A stretch of 64,000 nt of DNA from Bacteroides_D sp963546395. Lineage in GTDB: Bacteria > Bacteroidota > Bacteroidia > Bacteroidales > CAJPTX01. Positions 9,001-18,060 of this stretch are shown here, in pieces. Every line of letters starts with the position of its first letter. The first letter of the stretch is position 1. Made by a program: the position numbers and the translations under genes. Location of the stretch: contig CAUUMS010000004.1 in assembly GCA_963546395.1 (NCBI GenBank), positions 84,160 to 148,159 of the forward strand. The letters are read 5' to 3'. The notes under the pieces are model-generated. The model did no database searches. It was not told the origin of the DNA and saw only the letters and a program-made list of their open reading frames with translations.

Positions 9001-12000
9001 GCGGCATTGAGCGAGAAGAGAACGCCATCCGTGGTAATTGTGGCTGCGACATCCGCCTTGAGACCTGGGTTATCATCCTTCTTCAGGGTAGCCCCCGTGA
9101 GCTCGCAGGCAGCCGAAGCCTCATTCATCGCCGTGAACTTGACCTCCTGCTCGAGCTTGACACCAAAGATCTCGAGCTCGGCCTTAATCACCACCGTCTT
9201 GTTGGCACTGAAGTCAAATTCGGTATCCTTTGTGACCTCTTTCCCCTCATAGAACAACTTCGTATGGGGCCAAGTGGTGAAGAACTCCGCATCCTTTATC
9301 TTGGAGAGGTCAGTCCCCTCGGGGAATACCACCTTGATAGAGCCGTCAGCCTGCTTGGAGTCATGCACCTGCAATTTGAACATGCTACCTACAAGGAGCG
9401 ACTGCCGCGGATCACGCCATACGCACTTGTCAGAGGCCGGAATACGTTCGGGACGCGTGAGTAGAAGACCCAGGTGCTCCTGATTCTTGAACTTGTGCGG
9501 CTGCGCAGCGGCACTGCCAGGGCCGTCATTGAATGGGAATTCATCGATCAGCCCTTCGGGCGGATTATTTTTCCAATCCTTCCGCACGTGCTTGAACATG
9601 TTGGCGGAGATTTCCTGCGGCTTCAGCGCACGAGACCACATACGGAACTCGTCAATCATGCCGTGGAAACGCGTCATCAGGTGTATAGCACCCTTCAGGG
9701 AGGGGGCATCCCGCCCTTCAGAGGCCGTAGCAACCTTCTGACCATCCAGGTACATGGTGATCTCGCAGTTGCTTGTGCCCTGGAATTGCCCTACCTCGAT
9801 CTTCTCTACCACGACGGCCAGATGGTGCCAACGCCCTGGCTTCACAAGGTCGGCACTAGGATTCTGGGTGTACACTACCGCACCATTACCGATCAGGGCT
9901 ATCAGGCCATTATCCTTAACCTGCTTGGCAGCCATATTATAGGTGGTGGCAATGCGGAGTCCCTGCATGGAGATGAGCTCACCGTACTGACGCACTGTGG
10001 GATTAAACCAGAGCTCCATGGTGAAGGCACCTTTACTACCCCTTGGGATACTCTTCCACAGCTCAAGTGCAGAGGCCTCAATCTCCACCGCATCGTAAAG
10101 CGTCTTCTTCCCATCGGGAGATGCCTCCGGGGTAGAGCTGAGCACCCACTCGCCAGCAGATGTCGGATTGTCAAGGATCTTGAAGAGCGTGGTCGCCATC
10201 TCATTGTTATCAGGCTTGCCCAGGCCATCGAGCTCCTTGATCACCACCTTGATGGTATGAGGCCCCAACTCAGAGAGATCGGCTTTGCCACCCGTCAACA
10301 TGATGTTCTTGTAGCCACTCCAAGCATTCAGCTGGTCATTCACCGTTACGGTTTCAGTCCACTCGTTCTTACCATCCACGGTGCATGTAGCCTGGAATTT
10401 ACCCGACCACTTGATGTGTGAAACATTGGTCACCGTGATCCACACAGACTCTTTATCCGTGAACGACTTGCTAACCTTCGAGCCACCCTTGGCAGGATCC
10501 GATACGCCCACGTAGGTCAGGGAGAGATCGCCTGCCAACGGATTCTTACCCGGCTTGATCACCAGGATGTAATCGCGCATGTAGGCATTCTCCGTAAGCT
10601 CCTTAGCGCACACCGTGGCTACATCAGCTGACCTCGTGCTATAGAGCGCACGCAGACGATAATTGCCCGGCTCGTGGCCCGTGGCATCCACCGTGAAGGG
10701 GAGCTTGCCGGGAGTCTTAGTGATGTCGACTCTCGCATCAAGTATCTGCTCGCTCTCCGCATCGAAGGTGCCGTCATTATTCCAGTCGACCCAAATCTTC
10801 GTGTGGGCAAACTTCTCGTGCTCTACATCGCTGAGCTCCACAGAGGACACGCCATCGCCCTGGAAGATCTGGATGGGCTTGTCCATGAAGTTGATAGTAC
10901 GATCGACACCCGCCTTCCACTGCGGGATGCAATAGCGGTCGTACACCATCCACGTGAAGAACTTGTTGTCGGCCATTGTGCCATCCTGCGCAATAAGATC
11001 GATTCGCAGCTTCTTCGCCGTACGCATGGGGACTCCCTTAATCTTCTGCAGAATGGTGAACGTGTCTACCCCAAGCGGAATATTCTGGAGGATCTGCTGT
11101 GCCGGGAGGCGGAACCCATCAGCTACGCGAATCAGGGCCCTGGGCACCAACTTCTTGGTGTTATTGCGGATAGAGACCTTCACGGGCACATCAGCCGTGG
11201 GGGTATCGCCCGTGTGCTGAATCGTTGCGCCGAGCAGAGACAGAGGATTGCTCGCGGGCACAAGATCCACCTCGGCCACCCAACCCTCAGCACCTTCCTC
11301 TCGGTCATCCGACTGGAAGAAGAAGCGCAGCGAGCCATCCTCCGAGCCCGACACGTACGTCTGCCCATCGATAGTAGCCGTCAAATCATCGTCCAGCTGG
11401 TCGACAGGCAGCTCATCATCCGTCTTCTCCCAGGCATTCAGGTTGGTGTACACGTCGAGAATCCCGAGCTCCTTCTTCGTGTTGAACTTACGGAACACCG
11501 CACGAACCTTCATGGACGGATCCTCGGGCTCAAAGGTGATAGTCGACTTTTGATCCTTGCCATAGTCGCCCAGCAACCCGCTATTGTCAGTGAAGATCCG
11601 CTTACGCTTCCCAATCGTGTAGCGAAGGTTAGGATCCTGCGCATTCTGCCGAGGATCGAGCTCACGTGGCAGGTAGAAGGAGGTCGGCATGGGGATTACG
11701 TCGCCGTAATTTCGCACTGTAGCCTCAGCGTGATTATCCTGCGGGTAGACATCGCCAGGGCATACCACATCGAAAGCCACGTGGCGCACAGCCCCCTCGG
11801 GCTTGCTCACGCTAAGGTCGAGCGGGAACATCATGCTTATCTCATCGTAGGGCAGCAGCTTCTCAATACGCTTGCTAGCCTTCCAAGCCCCATCGACGTA
11901 AGCATTCACCTCCAGGTTCTTCTCCTCACGGATGCTACCATTCACGAAAGTCAGCTTGAAATCGCTCACCCCAAGGTTGGCACCATCTACTGGAGTCCTG

Positions 12001-15000
12001 GTGATAGCAAAACCCACGTCGGGCTTATCCTGCGGACGCTCGATATAAATGCCGGTGAGCAACAGTCGATCCGCCGTATTACGCGTCAGCTCCCACCCCT
12101 CATGCTGGAGACGAAGGGAGTGTACGCCTCCGTTGGACTCCAGCTCGTACACGAGCTCAAAGTCGGAGTCCTTACCATGGTGCACCTCGATACCACGCAC
12201 ATCCTTCAGCGGCTTGTCATCCCACAGCACCCGGAATGAGCTCGTCTTAGGCTTATGGGCATGGGCACTCGTCACAGCACCACGCAGGCGCAGCACCAGC
12301 TTCTCGCCTTTGAGTGCATCCATATCCAGCTGGCAGACGCGCAGCTCGAAGAGGTATGCCTTATTCTTCTCATGGAAAAAGCCCACCAGCGTGTCGTACG
12401 GCTGATCGGGGTTCTGACGAACGATATCAGCCTGTATCAGGTTAGAGCCTTGCGGTAGCCCACGATCGGTGTAGGGGTTCATATCGAATGTCCGCTGAAC
12501 ACCACGCACCGACTCCATGTAAGGCGAGGGCCAGATGCGGAAGTTCTCCGCAAACGGAATCATCGCCGGAGTGAGCTTAAGCTTCTCAAAGGCACGCACC
12601 TGTACCGCCTTCGAGCGTCGGCCCAGCTCTCCATTCTCCAGCTTAGCCGCCAGAGCGAGCAAAGCTGTCTCACGACCGGCCAATTTAGGCTTCAGCAGAT
12701 CGGCCACCTCCTTGGAGGTCGCATCCTTCTCTATGTCGCTCAGCTTCTCCCAGCTCTCAGTGCTCACATCGCCCAACAGGAGCGCATATCCATTCGTGGC
12801 CTCCCCGGTGGGTGCTGCCTTCCACGTCAGCTTCCACTGGTTTCCGCTGCACAGATCCGTCCCACGATCGAGTGTCAGGTCGTACGGCACCGGCGCCACT
12901 GTGAATGGCTGGCTCAGAGCCATACCCCCCTGCTGATCTCGCAGCCGGAGCACGGCCTGATGCGTCGTCTTCGCATCCTTGGGAATCGTGTAATTCACGA
13001 TGGCGTACGATTCGGGGAGCCTGAGCTCGCCGGTAAATGTCTTCCCACCGTCATACGAAATATCAATAGTGCTGGGCACCTTATCAGTCGAGCTTCCTGC
13101 GTAATCCTCAATGTGGGCCAGCAGCGTCTCGCCCGGTGCATACTGAGCACCTCCGGCGGGAGTGGTGAACCGTACGCGATCCGGAACCTCAAACCACCAT
13201 ACCAGCACGCACTCCTGCGGGCCTTGAGGAACCTGCGTACCTGTGATGTTAACCTTCAGCTCGCTGACACCCTTCAACTCGTCAGTGGAGAACGTGACTT
13301 GCTCAATATTGTTCCGGTCATCAACCTTACGCGTAGCCGGCTCCTCCACCTTACCCTTAGTATGGTCACACACCCACGGCTTAAGGCCATTGACAGTGAG
13401 GTCCAAATCGTTTACCAGAGCCTTATCGCCCCAGTTGTACACCTTGGCGACCGTGGCATCATTCCACACCAGCATGACACGTGCACGCTGCGCTCCAGCG
13501 GGCACTGGGATCTTACGCTCAACCGTCTTGCCATTCTCCACCTTAATGCCCTGCTCAAACCACTTACGCTCAATGGTGAGCACCATCTTCTCAGCATTCA
13601 GAATGCCGTACCCATGCTTAAAGTCTGGCCCTGCGGGCGCCACGTCAGTAGCCGTGTTGCAAGCTAGAGCCCGCAGAAGGTCGGCACGAATGTCTTGGCC
13701 CTGGTGCAGCTGCTTGTAGCGTTGGCTCACCAGCACCAGGTGCCCTGTGGCAGTGGGACACGCCATGGAGGTACCCGACATGCTACGCGAACCACCGAAT
13801 GGTTGCGCACTCGATACCTCGTAGCCCTTGGTCACCACATGTGGAGCCAATCGTCCATCGTCCATTGGGCCCCAAGAGCTGAAGTTCGTCATACGACCGA
13901 TCAGGTCGACAGCCCCTACCAGCAGCGAGTTCTTCGTACGGTTAGAGACCGTGCCATAGCCCCGCTTTCCGTAGTGTTTCTCCACGGAGTCCTTACACCC
14001 CTGCTGCTCGTTACCACAAGCGTATACCGGCAGCAGCGTCGGATTCTTATTTACAAGCTGATCCATCAGGAGATCCCTCGACAGCTTGTTGTAGGCAAAC
14101 CCGTAGTAGGTGATACACATCAGGTTCAGCGGGAGGCCATAGGAGTTCTGCGTCAGGGTGATGCCATCCTTCTTGTGGCTCATATCCATCTCCACAGCCT
14201 CCAAACGATCCCCAGGTGCTCCCTGAGAGAAGTTCCACGTCCAAGCCTGGGCCTTCGGTGCAATCCCCTCGATCAGCGGGTCTGTCATGCCGCTCCCCAG
14301 CACTGTACCGGCCACGTGCGTGCCGTGCTGAGCCCCACCACCAGCGAAGAGCTGGTACTCCTCATGATGGACACGTTTCCCAAAGTCGGGGGAGTAGACC
14401 ACATTCCCGTCCCAGATTCCCACGCGCATACCCTCGCCGTGGAGATTACGCCCCATGAACTTGTCCGAGAGCGCCAGCACATCGCCACGGCTCAGGCTAC
14501 GCCCTGTTCTATTCTTCAGCACAGCTGGCGCAGCCACAGGCGACATATACACAACCCAAGGTAGGGAGGCCACACGCTGTAGACTCGTCTGCGACACCAC
14601 GCACTGGGCAAGATGGAAATCGGGATGTATGGTCACATCGGTAGCCCCAGCACTACGCAGCGCAGCCTGCACCACAGCCTGGTCTGCATTCGGCGCGTAG
14701 GTGATGTCCAGGCGCACGCTCGCTCGTCCCGTCTTGCTCCAATCGGGAACAAGGGCCGAATCTAGCAGCTCCGACATCTTCCACTCGGGCTCCACGGGCA
14801 ACACGCTCCGTAGTACGCTACCACGGAACGCCTGCTGCACATCGACCCCGTCACGAATGCGAGCCCAGTAGGCCCGATTACCCAAATAATCGCCCAGCCT
14901 AAGGCCTTTATCCTCTAAGGCTTTCTGGGTGCTGGCCGATGGGATCTCCGTCAGCTGCACTAGTACATTGCGTTCGCCACCCACGCTAGCCCCCAGGTTG

Positions 15001-15158
15001 GGTAGCGTCACGCCGCGAACCCGTCCCTGCACATTGGCGGGCAAATCGACCTTGTGGCGACCGATACGAATCTGCTCCTGAGCCTGTAGTCCTAGCCACG
15101 CGCTGGCCAAGACAACCAGGAGCAATAGTCTACTTACAACTCTCCTCATACTCTGCAT
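6075..15158 (-). CDS. Giant subtilisin-family (S8) serine protease with LamG and beta-repeat modules, T9SS-secreted
   Basis: A 3,027-residue protein from the ATG at 15158, preceded by GAGGAA (15149 also possible). The signal peptide is MQSMRRVVSRLLLLVVLASA, cleaved near LQA/QEQ. The S8 catalytic residues are in place: Asp250 (VGIWDGN), His278 (QHGTHVAGT), oxyanion Asn383 (ACGNEQ) and Ser464 (SGTSMACP). After the protease come P-domain-like and beta-sandwich regions, a GEVED-like domain (KIWVDWNNDGTFD), a LamG/concanavalin domain (FTMELWFNP), an MBG-like domain (VKEVPYGHNIPWTF), a carboxypeptidase-regulatory-like domain and InlB-type repeats (GWDDGKTDNPR, AWSDGITERER). A jelly-roll or cleaved-adhesin-like domain (CDFEGAKLPEEWAT) and more repeats follow, then a T9SS sorting domain (VRPNPVADHLYV to RVVRFVKL). 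The likely role is a cell-surface or released endopeptidase acting on host protein; the substrate is unknown. Its C-terminal half resembles the partial protein at 58577. Confidence 0.92.
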   Translation of the reverse strand: MQSMRRVVSRLLLLVVLASAWLGLQAQEQIRIGRHKVDLPANVQGRVRGVTLPNLGASVGGERNVLVQLTEIPSASTQKALEDKGLRLGDYLGNRAYWARIRDGVDVQQAFRGSVLRSVLPVEPEWKMSELLDSALVPDWSKTGRASVRLDITYAPNADQAVVQAALRSAGATDVTIHPDFHLAQCVVSQTSLQRVASLPWVVYMSPVAAPAVLKNRTGRSLSRGDVLALSDKFMGRNLHGEGMRVGIWDGNVVYSPDFGKRVHHEEYQLFAGGGAQHGTHVAGTVLGSGMTDPLIEGIAPKAQAWTWNFSQGAPGDRLEAVEMDMSHKKDGITLTQNSYGLPLNLMCITYYGFAYNKLSRDLLMDQLVNKNPTLLPVYACGNEQQGCKDSVEKHYGKRGYGTVSNRTKNSLLVGAVDLIGRMTNFSSWGPMDDGRLAPHVVTKGYEVSSAQPFGGSRSMSGTSMACPTATGHLVLVSQRYKQLHQGQDIRADLLRALACNTATDVAPAGPDFKHGYGILNAEKMVLTIERKWFEQGIKVENGKTVERKIPVPAGAQRARVMLVWNDATVAKVYNWGDKALVNDLDLTVNGLKPWVCDHTKGKVEEPATRKVDDRNNIEQVTFSTDELKGVSELKVNITGTQVPQGPQECVLVWWFEVPDRVRFTTPAGGAQYAPGETLLAHIEDYAGSSTDKVPSTIDISYDGGKTFTGELRLPESYAIVNYTIPKDAKTTHQAVLRLRDQQGGMALSQPFTVAPVPYDLTLDRGTDLCSGNQWKLTWKAAPTGEATNGYALLLGDVSTESWEKLSDIEKDATSKEVADLLKPKLAGRETALLALAAKLENGELGRRSKAVQVRAFEKLKLTPAMIPFAENFRIWPSPYMESVRGVQRTFDMNPYTDRGLPQGSNLIQADIVRQNPDQPYDTLVGFFHEKNKAYLFELRVCQLDMDALKGEKLVLRLRGAVTSAHAHKPKTSSFRVLWDDKPLKDVRGIEVHHGKDSDFELVYELESNGGVHSLRLQHEGWELTRNTADRLLLTGIYIERPQDKPDVGFAITRTPVDGANLGVSDFKLTFVNGSIREEKNLEVNAYVDGAWKASKRIEKLLPYDEISMMFPLDLSVSKPEGAVRHVAFDVVCPGDVYPQDNHAEATVRNYGDVIPMPTSFYLPRELDPRQNAQDPNLRYTIGKRKRIFTDNSGLLGDYGKDQKSTITFEPEDPSMKVRAVFRKFNTKKELGILDVYTNLNAWEKTDDELPVDQLDDDLTATIDGQTYVSGSEDGSLRFFFQSDDREEGAEGWVAEVDLVPASNPLSLLGATIQHTGDTPTADVPVKVSIRNNTKKLVPRALIRVADGFRLPAQQILQNIPLGVDTFTILQKIKGVPMRTAKKLRIDLIAQDGTMADNKFFTWMVYDRYCIPQWKAGVDRTINFMDKPIQIFQGDGVSSVELSDVEHEKFAHTKIWVDWNNDGTFDAESEQILDARVDITKTPGKLPFTVDATGHEPGNYRLRALYSTRSADVATVCAKELTENAYMRDYILVIKPGKNPLAGDLSLTYVGVSDPAKGGSKVSKSFTDKESVWITVTNVSHIKWSGKFQATCTVDGKNEWTETVTVNDQLNAWSGYKNIMLTGGKADLSELGPHTIKVVIKELDGLGKPDNNEMATTLFKILDNPTSAGEWVLSSTPEASPDGKKTLYDAVEIEASALELWKSIPRGSKGAFTMELWFNPTVRQYGELISMQGLRIATTYNMAAKQVKDNGLIALIGNGAVVYTQNPSADLVKPGRWHHLAVVVEKIEVGQFQGTSNCEITMYLDGQKVATASEGRDAPSLKGAIHLMTRFHGMIDEFRMWSRALKPQEISANMFKHVRKDWKNNPPEGLIDEFPFNDGPGSAAAQPHKFKNQEHLGLLLTRPERIPASDKCVWRDPRQSLLVGSMFKLQVHDSKQADGSIKVVFPEGTDLSKIKDAEFFTTWPHTKLFYEGKEVTKDTEFDFSANKTVVIKAELEIFGVKLEQEVKFTAMNEASAACELTGATLKKDDNPGLKADVAATITTDGVLFSLNAATHGTLADATKAKVTFTRSAGATLAVLSQGGPKAIEDNSEIDLSDIRLLVVTAANKRSKHTYTLRLEQSQSLTWTEPAASYEYGAESVALEFVSASKAKNPVVSSSTAPNVVSVNAERLYIGGVGTATITAVQPAAKGYAASATLTKSIEVKPKPVKVKPTVKEVPYGHNIPWTFEYEGLVEPNHRALMPHPYRHGDFEIKQNGQVVDPARGPLAKGMYTIAAKHAPYQVGNYTVTPVGGEFTVTQGDMYQLTILVRANASPLENAEVMVNGRAYMTGADGMVTMPVKENATSSYAASKAGYSTQKGSVDIKQADERVEIDLVATTVTLTYKVDGDGGTLFGKQSQLLAEGQTGLPVFAQAKVGFDFQGWDDGKTDNPRSDVAEKADKSFTAKFARKHYTLRYSAGANGSIEGEAQQEVAFEGDGSKVVAKPADGFYFVAWSDGITERERTETKVTASKDVTALFRRMLTIPYVCDFEGAKLPEEWATAMNGRYAQPWLISKSPRTLGDHLDGYFMVVDSDRETKADFESTLYTPRFTVPEAAAKRGLTVAFDLVFRDHTEERANLFLEYDCGDGWKVLGGKITSMTYRWNLNRLLDKSELVGKPYVQFRIRYASKWSYWALVDNVSIFVTGEPKVTLTYKADPPTAGRVLQNGSPIATEELPYGTSGQPVDAVPYEGFKFARWSDGATTPRRPATPVQKSADLVAHFMSSASMHVTYESTIVGAARFRKGDDYVTEQWIEGGKMTEPVTVEPMEGYKFLYWLSDGSTDLMRPAEEATSDVKHTAVIVSRSIVDFQPAKLTWRVEPEEGGTMNVTCQGRAVTPQSHFDVGDVVDMQFVAKEGYTFKGLVREDTGEKVPTPMRRAQLTLPANLSLVATFVKDPNPPAPEPKPNDPNTEVESQLSLTVRPNPVADHLYVDGLELGDRVAIISTVGQVYSRFTAEGNAQLDVRSLPAGVYLLRIERGRLSRVVRFVKL

Positions 15159-15274
15159 TCTAAGTTCCTCAACGCCCCAACAGGCGCACAGGCAGGAAGG
15201 CCACTGAGTTAAGCCTACTCTGCGCTGCACACTGCCGAAGCACCGATATAATGGATGCCTATTTTGATCGAACG

Positions 15275-15282
15275 CGAAGGTA
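15275..15282 (-). promoter_or_regulatory. Possible -7 promoter box of the S8 protease gene
   Basis: TACCTTCG on the minus strand, one mismatch from TAnnTTTG and the same TTCG variant as upstream of rpsU. It would give a 5' untranslated leader of about 110 bases. Confidence 0.35.
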
Positions 15283-15734
15283 ATGTTTGACCTCAAACAT
15301 AGGACGAGTCTACACTAGGGGCTCTTACCTGCTCAAATTCGCCCTAATCCCCTTCTTTCGTGAACATGTTGCACGACGTAGACACCGTATGAATAGGCCC
15401 AAACCATGCATGGTAGCAGGGTTTACACTACGTGGATAGACCGGCTCCTCAAGGAAACCCCATCTCCAAGACGACCGGTGCGCTTATGAAGATAATGAGG
15501 GCCCGAGGCTCATTTTACCTAACAATCGTTATCCCCTCTGCGTTCAACACTGAGCCCTATCGAAATCGTAGCAGGCATGCCAGCTGCATACGTCGTACGC
15601 CATCAGGACAAGCGGCCTGTTTAATGCACCGCAAGCAGGCACGCCCTACGCAGTCATTCCAGGCAATGCATGGTGAACTGGACGGCACAGCCGTAGGAGA
15701 CTACCCTCGCCCATTGCCCCAGTGGGTATAACAA
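15283..15734. other. Intergenic region without recognisable gene
   Basis: About 450 bases between the S8 protease promoter region and the chemoreceptor terminator. Short open frames exist on both strands, but none has a plausible start or protein-like composition. No repeats or RNA genes were seen. Confidence 0.6.
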
Positions 15735-15771
15735 GTCGAGGGCTGGTGGCTAAATGCCACCAGCCCTCGAC
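15735..15771 (-). terminator. Rho-independent terminator after the first chemoreceptor gene
   Basis: A perfect 15-bp stem (GTCGAGGGCTGGTGG and complement) with a 7-base loop. On the minus strand it is followed by TTGTTATA, 20 bp beyond the stop codon at 15792. Confidence 0.85.
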
Positions 15772-15791
15772 TCACTGCAATGCACGACGTG

Positions 15792-17561
15792 CTACATCTT
15801 AAACACGGCGATGGCGCGAGCCAACTTCTCCGATAGATGCTGCAACTCATTGGCGCTATGCGACATCTCCTCGGCAATGGAGGCATTGGACTGCGTAGCC
15901 TGATTCAGCTGCTGGATGGCCGTGTTAACCTGATTGGCCCCTACGGTCTGCTCACGGCTGGCCGAAGTTATCTCATTCACGAGTGTCGTCGTCCGCATAA
16001 TTTCCGGTAGAGCCGTAGACAGCTTTTTACCGGCCTCCGTGGCCAGTGAAACGCCACGCTGCGTGAGCTCCCCGATTTCACGCGCAGCCACTGCACTCCG
16101 CTCAGCCAGTTTACGCACCTCAGCGGCCACCACGGCGAAGCCCTTACCATGCTCACCGGCCCGTGCCGCCTCCACAGCCGCATTCAACGCAAGGATATTG
16201 GTCTGCGAGGCAATCTCACTAATCACCCCCACCTTGCTAGCTGTCAGCTGCATATCATTAGCCGCCAAACCTGCCGCATGCGCCACCTCATCCATGCTCT
16301 GTGCGCTCCGTTCTGCAATACGTTGAGTCTCGGCTGCATTCTCGCTATTCTGCTGAATGTTCGCCGTAATCTCTTCCATCGTGCTGCCCACCTCCTCCGC
16401 ATTAGCCGCCTGCTCCGTAGAGCTCTCAGACAGCCTCGAGGCCGCCGCATTCACCCTATCGCTAGCCTGCTGCACACGGTTGGTACCGTCGCTGAGACCC
16501 CGCACCGTCTTGCGCAGCATATCCACCATCGCATGCAATGCGCCAGAGAGCTGCCCCAGCTCATCCCGACTTTCGTACCGCTCAACCTCTATGGTGAGAT
16601 CCCCATTGGCTATGGATTGCGCCATGCGCACGCCTTGGTCCAGGTTACGCACAATGAGACGTGAGACAATCACCATCAGCAGCGTACCAACGAAAACACC
16701 CACCAGCACAAGCAATCCGATCAGAAGATTCGCCCGACCTCCCATGGACAGCGTGGCCTCACTCAGCATCGAATCCAGCATTCCAGCCGACTTGATGATG
16801 GAATCCACGTGCTCGGTGCACGTGGCGAGCTCCTTCGTCATCTCCTCGCTAGTCGTCTCTATCACCTGCCAGCAAGCGCGGTAGGTCGTCAACGAGGTGA
16901 GGATGGTACCGTAGCTATGCTCTATCTCCGGGGTAGGTGCTGCCGTGCGGGCCTGCTCCACTAGCGTACTCAAATGCGCCAACGTCTCGTCTAGACCGCG
17001 AATGTGCCGCACGTCACGATTGGCTCGGTACTGCCACGCCATGCATCGGGCCTGGTTGAACAGCGACTCCATGCGGTAGAACCGTCCCCCTTCGCCTCCC
17101 TCTGCCCGTTGAATCGTCTGAAGCATGGTGGCAATCCGCTCCGCCTCTTGGGAAGCCGTAGCATCATTGGGCATAACCTCATGCTCATACTGATCCACGA
17201 ATACCGCCCACGTCCTGTTATATCCCTCTAGCGCCTGCTGAATCTGATCCACCTGCACCATGGCCGATGTACCCGCCAGCAATGTCCGCAGCTCGACCAA
17301 CAACGATTCGGCCTTGGCAGCATGCCGCTTGCAATCATCCGCCGCATTGTCGCTGGTGCCGTGAATGTAGTGCAGCCCGCTGCGCCCCATAGCCAGAACA
17401 GACTCATGGAGATCGTCCGCCAGATCCGACTCCTTCGCGTAGCGTAAAAGGACGAGAATACTGAAGAAGCCCACGACCCCCGCAGCGACGTAGAATAGGG
17501 AGGCCGACGTGAATACGAGAGACAGCTTATGGCGCACCCTGAGTGACTTGATGAGTTTCAT
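15792..17561 (-). CDS. Methyl-accepting chemotaxis protein (transmembrane chemoreceptor)
   Basis: A 589-residue receptor starting MKLIKSLRVRHKLSLVFTSA at the ATG at 17561. The frame is open for 11 more codons, but the upstream residues add nothing recognisable. TM1 is about residues 14-38. A helical periplasmic sensor domain of roughly 240 residues follows, then TM2 (LLIGLLVLVGVFVGTLLMVI) and a HAMP domain (GDLTIEVERYESRDELGQLS). The cytoplasmic signalling hairpin carries the diagnostic tip ALNAAVEAARAGEHGKGFAV. It ends soon after the methylation helix (ARAIAVFKM) with no tail. The ligand is unknown. No cheA, cheW, cheR or flagellar gene is in the window. It is monocistronic with its own terminator. 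Confidence 0.93.
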   Translation of the reverse strand: MKLIKSLRVRHKLSLVFTSASLFYVAAGVVGFFSILVLLRYAKESDLADDLHESVLAMGRSGLHYIHGTSDNAADDCKRHAAKAESLLVELRTLLAGTSAMVQVDQIQQALEGYNRTWAVFVDQYEHEVMPNDATASQEAERIATMLQTIQRAEGGEGGRFYRMESLFNQARCMAWQYRANRDVRHIRGLDETLAHLSTLVEQARTAAPTPEIEHSYGTILTSLTTYRACWQVIETTSEEMTKELATCTEHVDSIIKSAGMLDSMLSEATLSMGGRANLLIGLLVLVGVFVGTLLMVIVSRLIVRNLDQGVRMAQSIANGDLTIEVERYESRDELGQLSGALHAMVDMLRKTVRGLSDGTNRVQQASDRVNAAASRLSESSTEQAANAEEVGSTMEEITANIQQNSENAAETQRIAERSAQSMDEVAHAAGLAANDMQLTASKVGVISEIASQTNILALNAAVEAARAGEHGKGFAVVAAEVRKLAERSAVAAREIGELTQRGVSLATEAGKKLSTALPEIMRTTTLVNEITSASREQTVGANQVNTAIQQLNQATQSNASIAEEMSHSANELQHLSEKLARAIAVFKM

Positions 17562-18060
17562 TATTTCCAGATCTAATTGGACGGGTTGTAACAAATCTGT
17601 TCGCTACACAGACGAATTCGACCGGCACATTGGTTACGAAGATTTGAAAACCAGTGTTCCATACTCCCCTCTAGACCCATTTTCATTATTACGCATCGAA
17701 CTCGATCCGAAAATACACGCTGACGCAAATGCTCGAAACGCATGTCTCAACAAGGCGAGCCGCGGATTACATTTTCCGGAAATTACAGATTCGGTAATAC
17801 GGGACAGAAAAATGTGCAAAATCGATTAAAATTCACAGCGCATCAATGTCGCCACGCCCGATGCGACAGCTCGCATTGTGGAATAGGTGCTACCTTGCAT
17901 CACCCATGGCACCCCGTGCAAGACGGTCGTTACACCACCATCCATGGTGAGCCATGCCAAAGGGCGAAGTCGCTGCCCATGTAGTCGTCCACCGAGGCCT
18001 CAGACGGCTTGTGCTCAACCCGTGGGCCGCGCCACAGAAACCACACACAGCCAACAGACA
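17562..18060. other. Intergenic region without recognisable gene
   Basis: Divergent region between the chemoreceptor and dtd. The part next to the receptor (about 17570-17860) is noticeably more AT-rich than its surroundings and probably holds the receptor promoter, but no clean TAnnTTTG box was identified. No coding or RNA feature is supported. Confidence 0.55.

Noticed and set aside
10674..12239. Long open frame (about 520 codons) on the plus strand inside the S8 protease gene
   Set aside because: It is antisense to a clearly coding gene; the translation is His/Leu/Arg-rich with no domain. Such frames arise from codon bias in GC-rich DNA.
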